Below are positions 35,030 through 42,738 of a stretch of 64,000 bases of DNA, piece after piece. A program made the position numbers and the translations under genes. Each line of letters starts with the position of its first letter. Within the stretch, counting starts at the first letter, position 1. Origin of the DNA: Gemmatimonadetes bacterium SCN 70-22 (GTDB taxonomy: Bacteria; Gemmatimonadota; Gemmatimonadetes; Gemmatimonadales; Gemmatimonadaceae); the NCBI GenBank assembly GCA_001724275.1, contig MEDZ01000020.1, forward strand, positions 1 to 64,000, in the 5' to 3' direction. The notes below the pieces were generated by a model. It did not search any database. It saw only the letters and a program-made list of their open reading frames with translations, and had not been told where the DNA came from.

Positions 35030-35449
35030 TCAGCGGTGCTGACCCAGATGTTGGAACTGGATGAACTTCGCCTTGGTGCCACGGACGGCGTTGAGGCGCT
35101 TCAGGAGGTCGGCCGGGCCAAAGAGCACGAAGTCAGTGCTCTGCGCGTTGAACCCCTGCAGCACGAGCACGCAGTAGTCGGCGGGCCACGCCAGCAGCTC
35201 CTCTCGGTTGAAGGTCCACCATCCGCATGCGCGGAGCTTGGATCGGAAGCCCGGGGGCATGTGCGTGACGAGGAAGTCCTTCGAGAACTTCACCTGCAAC
35301 GACAGGGTGCGCCGGGCGGCGCGGTCCGTCACGAGCAGGCCCACCTCCGTGTCCTTCCCGGGGAGCCAGATCGCCAGGTCCGGGTAGTGCTGTTCGAGGT
35401 ACGAGCCGACGAGGTACTCGCCAGCGTGGAGCGTGAAGATGGGGCGCAC
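35030..35449 (-). CDS. Small PD-(D/E)XK-like protein, last gene of the CBASS operon
   Basis: The 139-residue product starts at a GTG 8 bases after the E2 stop, so it is part of the operon. The core LHAGEYLVGSYLEQHYPD, then LPGKDTEVGLLVTD, then LSLQVKFSKDF has the spacing of a restriction-endonuclease fold, with Asp in GKDTEV and Gln-Val-Lys in place of the usual ExK. No recognised CBASS accessory (E1, JAMM, TPR) matches. It could be a second effector, a nuclease-fold regulator or a neighbouring gene recruited to the operon. The longer open frame to 36139 is antisense to the E2 gene and is not used. Confidence 0.55.
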   Translation of the reverse strand: MRPIFTLHAGEYLVGSYLEQHYPDLAIWLPGKDTEVGLLVTDRAARRTLSLQVKFSKDFLVTHMPPGFRSKLRACGWWTFNREELLAWPADYCVLVLQGFNAQSTDFVLFGPADLLKRLNAVRGTKAKFIQFQHLGQHR

Positions 35450-35457
35450 GCGCCAAC

Positions 35458-36171
35458 CTACGCGCTCTGCCGCGCGCGATTCATTCGACCCCGGCGTGGC
35501 AGCGGACCTCCCTGCTGCCACGCGAGGAGCTTCCATTCTGCACGGCACACGAGTCGACCGAGTCGGCGTCGCGCCTCGTGCACGGCAGCCGCGTGGCATC
35601 GCCCCACGCGGACCCCGCTGCGGCAGGGGCACCGGCGCTTGTTGGCGTGTCGCCGCTTCAACGATGCCAGCCGCAGGAACTCCTCGGCGTTCGTGCCAGG
35701 CGGCAGACGAAAGAGTCGACGGACATCGTCCTCGAGTCCCGCTGCACCGTGGGCGAGTTCGCCGAACGGCATCCGGTCGAAGCGTACGAAGTAAGCGTGG
35801 CTGTAGAGGTACGGCACGACGACGCGGTCGATGAACCCACCGATCGTCGGTTCCTCCTCGATCGCGAACCGGAGGGCGATTGGGGACCCAAGACAGAGGG
35901 TGGTGTCCGGGTTCCGGTGGAACGTCGGGGGCACGCGGCCCTTCGTCTCGAAGACCCGCGGGAGCGCGCGGGGGAAGCCGCGGGGCACCTCGATCTTCAC
36001 CGCGTAGTGCTCGTCGATGACCACATCGTCCGGCCCGACGCGGTGACACCGTAGATCGCCCTCGATCACGACGTCCGACGACGCAGATGGAGTCAGGGAC
36101 AGTCCGGGCTGGCGGGACAGCGCCTCCGCTAGCTGCCATGCGACGGGGATAGCGGAGCCGCCGCTGCGCAT
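35458..36171 (-). CDS. CBASS E2-like (Cap2-short type) protein with C-terminal SEC-C motif
   Basis: The 237-residue protein carries a ubiquitin-conjugating-enzyme-like fold: VKIEVPRGFPRALPRVFE, then the catalytic region TFHRNPDTTLCLGSP with Cys93 as the likely thioester residue. The C-terminus has a SEC-C zinc motif (CPCRSGVRVGRCH). In short type II CBASS an E2-only protein acts on the CD-NTase without the E1 and JAMM partners, and none is present here. It starts 4 bases after the CD-NTase stop. The SEC-C tail is not part of the minimal E2 and may be a substrate-binding adaptor. Confidence 0.7.
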   Translation of the reverse strand: MRSGGSAIPVAWQLAEALSRQPGLSLTPSASSDVVIEGDLRCHRVGPDDVVIDEHYAVKIEVPRGFPRALPRVFETKGRVPPTFHRNPDTTLCLGSPIALRFAIEEEPTIGGFIDRVVVPYLYSHAYFVRFDRMPFGELAHGAAGLEDDVRRLFRLPPGTNAEEFLRLASLKRRHANKRRCPCRSGVRVGRCHAAAVHEARRRLGRLVCRAEWKLLAWQQGGPLPRRGRMNRARQSA

Positions 36172-36175
36172 GCGG

Positions 36176-37369
36176 CTAGTACGTCGAACGGTCCCGAGGA
36201 GTGCTCTGCCACGGCCGCGGCGCGCCGTCGATACGCGCAGGTGCGGCCGCGGCGACGATCGCGGGCGCTGCCGCGGCGGATGCCGCACGGTTCGTGAGTC
36301 GACGCTGCTGATCCTCCGACAGCCTGATGGCAAAGCGCCGCTGCACCAGGTCCGGGCTCAACGCCTGCTGCGAGAAGTAGCGCACGTCCGTCCGCACCTG
36401 CTCGACCCACCGCCAGAAGTTGTCCTCGAGTGCCGGCTGCAGCCGCCACTTGTCCGCGTAGTCCTCCGCGGGGTGCGTCGGGTTCGGGACGCGGGGGACC
36501 GAAGCCCGCACGTACTGCCCCATGCGCTCGACGATCCCGGCAAGCGCCTGGCCGAGGTCCTGCTCCCCCTCGTACGCCTGGGCGGCCAGGTTCGTGATGA
36601 TCATGGAGATCGGCGCTAACGATGGCGCGTTCTGGAACATCACGTCGCGGTGGCGCTTCAGGATCTGGACGGCCCGCTGGAGGGGCGTGCGCCACTCGTA
36701 CGGGGGCACCTCCTCGACCGACGCCTGCGCGCTCCGGCCCGTCGCCCCAGCGCGTCCCAGCGCGGCCCGGGCTTCGAACCACCGGGCGAAGCCGCTCGGG
36801 TTGCTCGTCAGCCACTCGGCCCCAACAACGTTGTACTGCGGGTGACGGTCGTCGGTGATGGCGACCGCGCGCAGCGCCCAGCGCTCATCGACGCCGAGGC
36901 GTCGGAGCTGGAGCACGGCAGCCTCCGCCGCGGGCACGCTGGGCAGCGAGTCGAGGTGGAACGCGACCTCGTCACGGTACTTGAGCCGCCAGCACCGATG
37001 CTTCTCGTCGAGCGCCTGCATCCCGTGGGCGCGAGCGTAGGCGGCGAGCTCCACGCCGAGGCGGCGCTTCAACTCGAACTGGGAGAGGTCCTGCGTACCG
37101 AGGCGCCTCAGCGTCACCACTTGGTCCAGATCGTAGGTCGCCCCTTCCACCAACGGCTTGATCACCGTCCCGAACCGGAAGGACCCCTGCGGGCGGACGC
37201 TGGGCTCGTAGCGCGCGAGAGACGACTCGGGGCGGCAGAGCCACTCGCCCAGCGACGTGTGACGGTCCGTCGCCCGCTCGTACAGCGAGGGCGCGACGTC
37301 GAGTTCGTCGGCGAGGGTGGTCCACAGCGGCGTACTGCTGGGCGACGGCGTCAGGGCGGCGGCGGTCAT
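36176..37369 (-). CDS. CBASS CD-NTase (cyclic oligonucleotide synthase)
   Basis: CD-NTases make cyclic di- or trinucleotides on phage infection. The 397-residue protein has the nucleotidyltransferase signature GSFRFGT (residues 62-68), D80-L-D82 (YDLDQVV) and a third acidic residue D140 (FHLDSLP), followed by a helical C-terminal half (RAVQILKRHRDVMF) and an Ala-rich tail. The ATG at 37369 overlaps the HNH-SAVED stop as ATGA, which shows coupling. The cyclic product cannot be named from sequence, but a SAVED effector implies a cyclic nucleotide ligand. Confidence 0.9.
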   Translation of the reverse strand: MTAAALTPSPSSTPLWTTLADELDVAPSLYERATDRHTSLGEWLCRPESSLARYEPSVRPQGSFRFGTVIKPLVEGATYDLDQVVTLRRLGTQDLSQFELKRRLGVELAAYARAHGMQALDEKHRCWRLKYRDEVAFHLDSLPSVPAAEAAVLQLRRLGVDERWALRAVAITDDRHPQYNVVGAEWLTSNPSGFARWFEARAALGRAGATGRSAQASVEEVPPYEWRTPLQRAVQILKRHRDVMFQNAPSLAPISMIITNLAAQAYEGEQDLGQALAGIVERMGQYVRASVPRVPNPTHPAEDYADKWRLQPALEDNFWRWVEQVRTDVRYFSQQALSPDLVQRRFAIRLSEDQQRRLTNRAASAAAAPAIVAAAAPARIDGAPRPWQSTPRDRSTY

Positions 37370-38604
37370 GGACTGGGCTCCGCGTTGAGGGTGAACGCGG
37401 GGACGAAACCTCCGCGCGACTGCTGCTCGTCGTACACGACCCAAGGCGCGTCGGCTTTGGGCATACGTGCGCGCCCGAGCTCAATGGCCAGCGACACCGG
37501 CAACGCGGGGAACACGTGGATGGGCGTCGTGTGACCGTGCTGCGCCTTCATCCGGTCGAGGACCGTCCTCATCTCCCTCCGAAAGGCGCTCAGCATCCCG
37601 CGGGCCTTCACGAGGTCGTTGTGGGGCTCGGCGACTGTGATGGTCCACACAGCCGCATCGTCACCAAGGACTCTCGCGATGCGGTCGCGCGTGACCGTGG
37701 CGCTGACCGCCAGGACTAGAGCGGGAGTGCTGCCTGAACGTGCGGGCCTGGAAACCTCGAAGGCCACCGCAGCCCCCTCTGCTGGCCATGCCCATCCTGG
37801 CGGTTCACGGTGACGCTGGAACGTGTCGGCCGGCGTGATGTCCCCGAGCAGGACCCCCAGGTGGATGAGCAGGGGCTGCGGCGCGAGGGCGAACACCGAC
37901 AGGTGCGAGATGTCGCCTCGCTCGATCGGCGTCCGCACCTGACGCTCGAACTGATATTCGAGTTCACGGCGCTGCTCCGACCAGAACGCGTCATCATGGT
38001 CCCGTTGCGAGCCGCCGCGCGTGCCGAGCTCGATGAGCGTCGCAGAGGCGGGCAGCCGGGTCGGGAACAGCGCCGCCGCGGCGTCATCGAAGCTGGGCAG
38101 CGCCTGGTGCGCGCCGATGAACGTGCCGTAGGTCAGCACGTGGCTCGACAGGTTCGGGGCGATGCCGGTCGCGATTTCGATGCGCTGCTCGTGCCGGCGC
38201 TTCATCTCCATGAGCACGGCGGCCGTGTACCGCTCCGGCCCGTCGCCCTTGTCGATGTTGACGTGGCAGTCGTGGCAGACGAGAAGCAGGTTCTCGACGT
38301 CGTTGAGCAGCTTCGCCGGCCAGGCGCTATCGGCTCGCGGTCCACCACGGCTGAACGCGTAGATGTGCGCCTTCTCCGCGATGTTGCGCGTCGCCTGCGT
38401 CGCCGGGACCCGCGACAGGATGCGGTTGCAGTTGTCGAACTGGCAGCGGCCTGCGGCCCGGCCCCACAGCAGATTCTGCACTGCCGGGCGGAGGTCGCGA
38501 GTCAGAACCTGGATGACGTCCTTCGCCCGCGCCCGCCCAGAGCGGGCAGCCGTTCCCCTCTTTCGCGTATCGCCTGGCTCGGGCCGTCGCGGTGTGGTTG
38601 GCAT
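37366..38604 (-). CDS. cap5: HNH-SAVED effector nuclease (Cap5-like)
   Basis: This is the CBASS effector that degrades DNA when its SAVED domain binds a cyclic nucleotide. The N-terminal HNH domain shows Cys54 and Cys59 (CQFDNCN), His80 (EKAHIYAFSRGG), Asn105 and the CHDCH metal motif at residues 110-114. The SAVED domain fills about residues 190-410, ending VFPALPVSLAIELGRARM. The start at 38604 removes a hydrophobic, unlike-family extension reaching 38694. It is the first gene of the operon, ahead of the CD-NTase, E2-like and small nuclease-like genes. Confidence 0.9.
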   Translation of the reverse strand: MPTTPRRPEPGDTRKRGTAARSGRARAKDVIQVLTRDLRPAVQNLLWGRAAGRCQFDNCNRILSRVPATQATRNIAEKAHIYAFSRGGPRADSAWPAKLLNDVENLLLVCHDCHVNIDKGDGPERYTAAVLMEMKRRHEQRIEIATGIAPNLSSHVLTYGTFIGAHQALPSFDDAAAALFPTRLPASATLIELGTRGGSQRDHDDAFWSEQRRELEYQFERQVRTPIERGDISHLSVFALAPQPLLIHLGVLLGDITPADTFQRHREPPGWAWPAEGAAVAFEVSRPARSGSTPALVLAVSATVTRDRIARVLGDDAAVWTITVAEPHNDLVKARGMLSAFRREMRTVLDRMKAQHGHTTPIHVFPALPVSLAIELGRARMPKADAPWVVYDEQQSRGGFVPAFTLNAEPSP

Positions 38605-39070
38605 AGGGTGCCGGGTGTCATCGGGCCTAGCCGACTTGGCGTTGCGGGCGGCCAGGAGGGCGAAGAAACCCCGTAGGAAGTCTACCACGTGCACGTGCTT
38701 CGGAGCAAGTCGCTGGAGCCGAGACGGGGCCGGCGTGTGACCGCGGGCCAGTGGTTATTCCGTACGCCCGCGGGCCGCCGGCGCGGGGCCTGTGCCTTGT
38801 TCGGCTACGGTCGGGGCCATGTGGCATTCTCGGCGGAGATGCTACACGGCCCCGGCACTGCGTACGTGGCTAGGCAAGTTTCGTCGTTGAGGTTCCCGCG
38901 GTTGCGTGTCCGCGCCAGCGCTCGGGGATCCGTCGGCATCGACTGCCGTAGCGTGGAGCGGGCAAGGCGCTCCGGGACTGTCCGGCAGGCGATACGCGGG
39001 CGCGACATCGGCCGGAACACGGCCGCGAAGAACGCAGGCACCCCCCCGCCAGGGCCGCCGCCCGCAAGAG
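38605..39070. other. Intergenic region upstream of the CBASS operon
   Basis: This holds the expected CBASS promoter region. Open frames on both strands are Arg/Gly/Pro-rich and show no family-like sequence. No clear -35/-10 pair or operator was identified. Confidence 0.4.
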
Positions 39071-39364
39071 TTACCCGGATGGTCGGTCCCGGCCCCTCAG
39101 CAATGTCCGGAACCGGATGCCCCAGCGCGAGCGCTCGGCGAGCCGGAGTTTGGACAGCGCGTGCGCCAAGCTCGCGTACCGTGGTGCGGACGGATGGGTG
39201 ATGATGTTCCCGGTCTGGGTGCCGCCCACGAAGCCCTCGGGCGACGTGACCGTGACGCGGTCGCCGATGTGCTCGACCGTCGCGGGTTCGGCGACTTGAC
39301 AGTCACCGTGTACAATGCCGTTCCCAATCGCGTCGCGGAGGGCGCGTTGCGGGTTGGCCCGCAC
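39071..39364 (-). pseudogene. Fragment of an AlbA_2/HATPase_c_4-type ATP-binding protein
   Basis: The minus-strand frame reads NPQRALRDAIGNGIVHGD, then GDRVTVTSPEGFVGGTQTGNI, then LAHALSKLRLAERSRWGIRF. This is the HATPase_c_4 region found at the C-terminus of RecG-like and AlbA_2 (Schlafen-like) transcription regulators. The N-terminal domain is missing and the sequence upstream loses similarity, so it is a remnant of about 97 residues with no obvious start. Confidence 0.55.
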
Positions 39365-39964
39365 CTGCGCGGGGGCGAAGCTCTAGCCGTCTGGCGCTCG
39401 CGCCCGTTCCCACGAGACGGTTCCCAGCTTGCGCAGCGATCTTGACGGCCGCAAGCTGCACTAGCAACGCGCACGCGATTGCTAGCTGGGTCGCCACCAT
39501 CGGCGCTAGAGTGGCCTCTCACAGCGCCCTTCAGAGGCTGCGGTCCGCGTGACTGGTGTGCTGCGCCAGCGAAGCGACCTGTCCTCCCGAGGACACGTAC
39601 CCCTCAGCAAGCGGCGTTGCTTACGCAGATGTAGCGCCGATACCTCCTTCTCGCCGTGGACCGCGTAAAGGCGCTTCTGGAGGTCCGCCGAGGGGAGCGC
39701 CGCTCAACCACGCTTCGGCCAGCAGAGCTGCTGTCGGTCGTGGTAGATGGTGCACGCAGGTATTATACTCCTGCTGCCTGACGTGTATGCGGTTCGCCGC
39801 TGCGACGCGAAGTCGCGGTTAAGATGCGCGGGCTGTCCTGGGTCGAGGTGTACGGTCCTTTCGGCTGTGCCGGGAGTCACCGCCGGCGACTGCGAGGGGT
39901 CGGCTCTCGGGGGCTTCGAGCTACCGCGACGGGGTCGCCACGGACCCAGCGGTCCGTTAGTCCG
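39365..39964. other. Intergenic region, no gene supported
   Basis: About 600 bases between the HATPase remnant and the ImmA-type gene. Base composition is less GC-biased than the neighbouring genes, suggesting decayed DNA. Short open frames on both strands show nothing recognisable. Confidence 0.4.
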
Positions 39965-40507
39965 CTACCGCGAGAGCTCCTGCGATAACCCGCGGAGCAG
40001 GCCGAGCTCCATCAAGCGGATCGTCAGTGCCTGTACGCTCACCTGATAACGCTGCGCGAGCCGCTTGACTGCCGCCTCGTCGAACATGTCGACCGTCCGG
40101 TTGTGCAGGTCGTCGCGCAGGAAGTCCTCCGGCATGAGGAGCGCGGCAGCGAACGCGTTCGCCTCGACCTCAATCGGGGCGGACCCCCGCTCCTCCTCGC
40201 CCCGGAAGTGCACCATCATCCCGTCGACGTAGACAGTCGGGTGTGTCGGGTGCAGACGCGCATGGGCAAGTTCGTGCGCCACGGTGAACCGCTGACGGTT
40301 CGCATGGTGCCGGGCGTTCACCCCGATGATGGTTTCCTGCCCTGTTTGAACCAGCATGCCGGAGATCTTGTCCTCCAGCTCCTGGAAGACGACGCGGATC
40401 CCCTGGTCCTGCGCCAACGCGAGCACGTCGACGGGCGGCTGCTGCACGCCATGCTCCTCGAGCACGAGGCTCGCGAGCTTCTGGGCCTTCTGAATGTCCG
40501 CCATCAC
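39965..40507 (-). CDS. ImmA/IrrE-family metallopeptidase
   Basis: The 180-residue protein has the zinc-protease motif HELAH preceded by RQRFTVAHELAHARLH, with a downstream EANAFAAALLMPED block that supplies the third ligand, as in ImmA/IrrE peptidases. These cleave or inactivate a partner XRE repressor after DNA damage or phage signals. The C-terminus has a further helical segment (VKRLAQRYQVSVQALTIRL). Its start overlaps the stop of the XRE gene (40504) by 4 bases, so the pair is coupled. The pair resembles CapP/CapH, which control CBASS operons, and lies between a CBASS and a Ubl operon. Confidence 0.88.
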   Translation of the reverse strand: MMADIQKAQKLASLVLEEHGVQQPPVDVLALAQDQGIRVVFQELEDKISGMLVQTGQETIIGVNARHHANRQRFTVAHELAHARLHPTHPTVYVDGMMVHFRGEEERGSAPIEVEANAFAAALLMPEDFLRDDLHNRTVDMFDEAAVKRLAQRYQVSVQALTIRLMELGLLRGLSQELSR

Positions 40508-40947
40508 TCTTCTCCGGTTCCTCGAGGGGATCGAGGGGATGCACGGCCACGGCGCCGGGCTGGTGGGCGAGCCGCTGGGGCGCGCGCTGGCTCGTGGTGC
40601 TGCGTCAGGAGCGTACCGAGAAACTGAACGACGTCCGGTGGGAGCTGACTGCTCTCGCCTGCGATGTTGACCAGCTTCGGCACGTCGCGCGACGCATCGA
40701 CCAAGGCGACGAGCTCCGCGTGCGTCGGGAGGAGCGCTGCCATGTCGACGTCGAGCGCCTCGGCAAGTCCCAGGAGAACGTGCACGGGGGCATGTTGCTG
40801 CCCACGCTCGATGTTGGCAATAGACGACCGGGAGATGCCGACGTCGCCCGCGAGCTCGTCCTGGGTCTTCTTGAGCGTCTCCCGCCGCTGCCGGACGCGG
40901 GCCCCCATCTCCAGGTAGAGCCGCCGGATCAGCGAATCGTCGATCAT
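40504..40947 (-). CDS. XRE-family repressor paired with the ImmA-type peptidase (CapH-like)
   Basis: The 147-residue protein has an N-terminal XRE domain (GARVRQRRETLKKTQDELA, then GISRSSIANIERGQQ) at about residues 15-70 and a basic, disordered C-terminal tail. The start codon is directly followed upstream by the palindrome GTGAAAAATTTCAC, a likely self-binding site. It is divergent from the ubiquitin-like operon and is probably its repressor. Cleavage by the adjacent ImmA-type protease would release that operon. Confidence 0.85.
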   Translation of the reverse strand: MIDDSLIRRLYLEMGARVRQRRETLKKTQDELAGDVGISRSSIANIERGQQHAPVHVLLGLAEALDVDMAALLPTHAELVALVDASRDVPKLVNIAGESSQLPPDVVQFLGTLLTQHHEPARAPAARPPARRRGRASPRSPRGTGEE

Positions 40948-40961
40948 GTGAAAAATTTCAC
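40948..40961. promoter_or_regulatory. Palindrome GTGAAAAATTTCAC, candidate XRE operator
   Basis: Six-base arms GTGAAA and TTTCAC flank AA. The site begins one base upstream of the XRE start codon, in the divergent region that also carries the promoter of the Ubl operon. Confidence 0.55.
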
Positions 40962-41060
40962 GTAGTGCGGCATGGGCGTCAATGGCACCGGGCTCGAGAG
41001 CCCAGTAGAGTGATGTTTGTATTATAAACGATAGTCGTCATTCGCGCTATGGCCTTTCTG

Positions 41061-41089
41061 TTGACATACTCCGAAACATCCGATAGGTT
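41061..41089 (+). promoter_or_regulatory. Candidate sigma70-type promoter for the Ubl operon
   Basis: A consensus -35 TTGACA (41061-41066) is followed after 17 bases by TAGGTT (41084-41089), a weak -10. It is about 100 bases upstream of the Ubl start codon. An AT-rich stretch with GTTTGTATTATAAAC lies just upstream (about 41016-41030) and may be an additional operator or promoter element. Confidence 0.4.
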
Positions 41090-41189
41090 GCAGGCAGCGG
41101 CAGGAGCGGACGCGGCCGAGCTGCTGTCATTGCGACCAATCACCGGGTGACCGCGACAGGCGACAGCCATATCAGCGAGGGTCAGCACC

Positions 41190-41471
41190 ATGAGCAACGA
41201 GCACAGCAAGGGAGGCGCCGAGAAGACGCGCTTCACCATCGTCGTCAACGGGACACCGACCGAGCTCGAGCAGAACGTCAACAGTCCGCTCCGCGCGGTG
41301 ATCGAGCGCGCGCTGGGGGAGACGGGCAACGTCGGCCAGCCCCCCGAGAACTGGGAGCTCCGTGACGAGCAGGGGGTGCTGCTCGAGCCCGACCGCAAGA
41401 TCGGCTCGTACGGCTTCGCGGGTGCTGTCACGCTCTTCCTGAGCCTCAAGGCCGGCGTGGGGGGCTGCTGA
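41190..41471 (+). CDS. Bacterial ubiquitin-like protein with C-terminal GGC
   Basis: The 93-residue protein has a beta-grasp-like pattern: TRFTIVVNGTPTELEQNV, then SPLRAVIERALGETG, then NWELRDEQGVLLEPDRKIG and AVTLFLSLKAGVGGC. It ends Gly-Gly-Cys, so removal of the last residue by the nearby JAMM protease would expose a GG tail for activation. It is the first gene of a Ubl-E2-JAMM-E1 operon like the Bil/Bub antiviral systems. Here it is a single Ubl domain rather than the tandem Ubl seen in Bil. E2 starts 2 bases after its stop. Confidence 0.8.
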   Translation: MSNEHSKGGAEKTRFTIVVNGTPTELEQNVNSPLRAVIERALGETGNVGQPPENWELRDEQGVLLEPDRKIGSYGFAGAVTLFLSLKAGVGGC

Positions 41472-41473
41472 CC

Positions 41474-42187
41474 GTGGACGAGCGGGAGCCGGCGGTGCGG
41501 CAAGAAACGCAGCACAACGGGACGGGCGAGGCGACGGAGCCGAGGCGGGACGCCCCGGGGAGCACGGCGAGCGCCGTGCCCCGGGGTGAGGTGCTCGTGG
41601 ACCCGACCGTCTCGCGCGCGAAATTCTCCCGGGACCTGGACCAGTGCCGGCGGCTCGGTGGCGACTTGCGCCGGCGTGGCTGGTGGATCCTGGATGCTGA
41701 GTTCCCCGACGTGCTCGTCGCATTCGTCGCCCCTCAGCTCCGCCCGCGCCCGGTGATGTTCGGCGCCGTCATCAACTTCGACAACTACGACCTCTGGGCG
41801 CCAAGCGTCCGGATCGTGGACCCCTTCACGAGCAAGCCGCTCCTCTCGCGCGAGATCCCACCGCACCTGGCGTTCATGCGCCGCGTGCCGGGTCCGGGCC
41901 AGGTCGAGATCCCCGGCCTCGGGTTCGTGCAGGCGCAGGGACTCGAGCAGCCGCTCCTGATCACGCATGGCCCGGATGAGCTGCCGTTTCTGTGCCTGCC
42001 GGGAGTCCGCGAGTATCACGAACACCCGGCGCACACCGGCGATGACTGGCTCCTCCATCGGGACCGAGGCGAGGGGACCCTCTACTTCCTGCTGGAGAAG
42101 CTCGCCCGGTACGGGCTCGAGCCCATTCAGCAGTACCAGTTCGGCCTGCAGATCGTGGGCTACGCGCGCGGGGAGGCGCCGGTGTGA
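41474..42187 (+). CDS. Bacterial E2-like conjugating enzyme
   Basis: The GTG start is 2 bases after the Ubl stop. After a charged N-terminal tail, the 237-residue protein contains the prokaryotic E2 pattern IPGLGFVQAQGLEQPLLITH, then the active-site block LPFLCLPGVREYHEHPAHTG with Cys174 as the likely thioester residue. WLLHRDRGEGTLYFLLEKLA follows. It would accept the Ubl from the E1 encoded two genes downstream. It overlaps the JAMM gene by 4 bases (42184-42187). Confidence 0.85.
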   Translation: MDEREPAVRQETQHNGTGEATEPRRDAPGSTASAVPRGEVLVDPTVSRAKFSRDLDQCRRLGGDLRRRGWWILDAEFPDVLVAFVAPQLRPRPVMFGAVINFDNYDLWAPSVRIVDPFTSKPLLSREIPPHLAFMRRVPGPGQVEIPGLGFVQAQGLEQPLLITHGPDELPFLCLPGVREYHEHPAHTGDDWLLHRDRGEGTLYFLLEKLARYGLEPIQQYQFGLQIVGYARGEAPV

Positions 42188-42714
42188 TGAGCATTGCGCC
42201 GAACCATCCGCAGGCAGGCACCGCCAGCGGCTTCCTCGACGTCGAGGGGCTCCTGGTGCCGCGCCGCCTCGCTGACGCTGCGCAGCACCACCTGCGCATG
42301 GTCGGCCGGCAGGGCAACGAGGGCTTCGCGCTCTGGATCGGCCGCCGCGCGGGCCGCGTCTTTCACGTCGACGAGACGCTGATCCCCGAGCAGCGCGGAC
42401 TCCAGTTCAACACCGGTGTGTGCGTGACGGTCGGGAGTGAGGAGCTCTTCCGTATCAACAAGTACCTCTACACCACCGGGCGCCAGCTCGTCGCGCAGCT
42501 CCACAGCCACCCTTCCGACGCGTATCACAGCGAGACCGACGACAGCTTCCCCATCGCCACGACCGCGGGCGCGTTCAGCCTGGTGATCCCGGACTTCGCC
42601 GTCCGGCCGTTCTCGCTCGACGAGTGTGCCGTGTACCGTCTGGTGCCCGGCGATGGCTGGCTCGAGTTCCCCGCGCCGGCGGTGCGCCGCGTCATCCGCC
42701 TCACCAACGACTGA
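42184..42714 (+). CDS. JAMM/MPN zinc isopeptidase of the Ubl operon
   Basis: The 176-residue protein has the JAMM signature HSHPSDAYHSETDD with His107, His109, Ser116 and Asp119, and a plausible upstream catalytic Glu in the beta-strand region (PEQRGLQFN to EELFRIN). Such proteases trim the Ubl precursor and remove Ubl from targets. The Ubl here ends in GGC, a substrate such a protease could mature. It is translationally coupled to the E2 gene by the 4-base overlap. The E1 gene follows after 24 bases. Confidence 0.88.
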   Translation: MMSIAPNHPQAGTASGFLDVEGLLVPRRLADAAQHHLRMVGRQGNEGFALWIGRRAGRVFHVDETLIPEQRGLQFNTGVCVTVGSEELFRINKYLYTTGRQLVAQLHSHPSDAYHSETDDSFPIATTAGAFSLVIPDFAVRPFSLDECAVYRLVPGDGWLEFPAPAVRRVIRLTND

Positions 42715-42738
42715 CCGCCACCGCTGACAGAGTCACCC

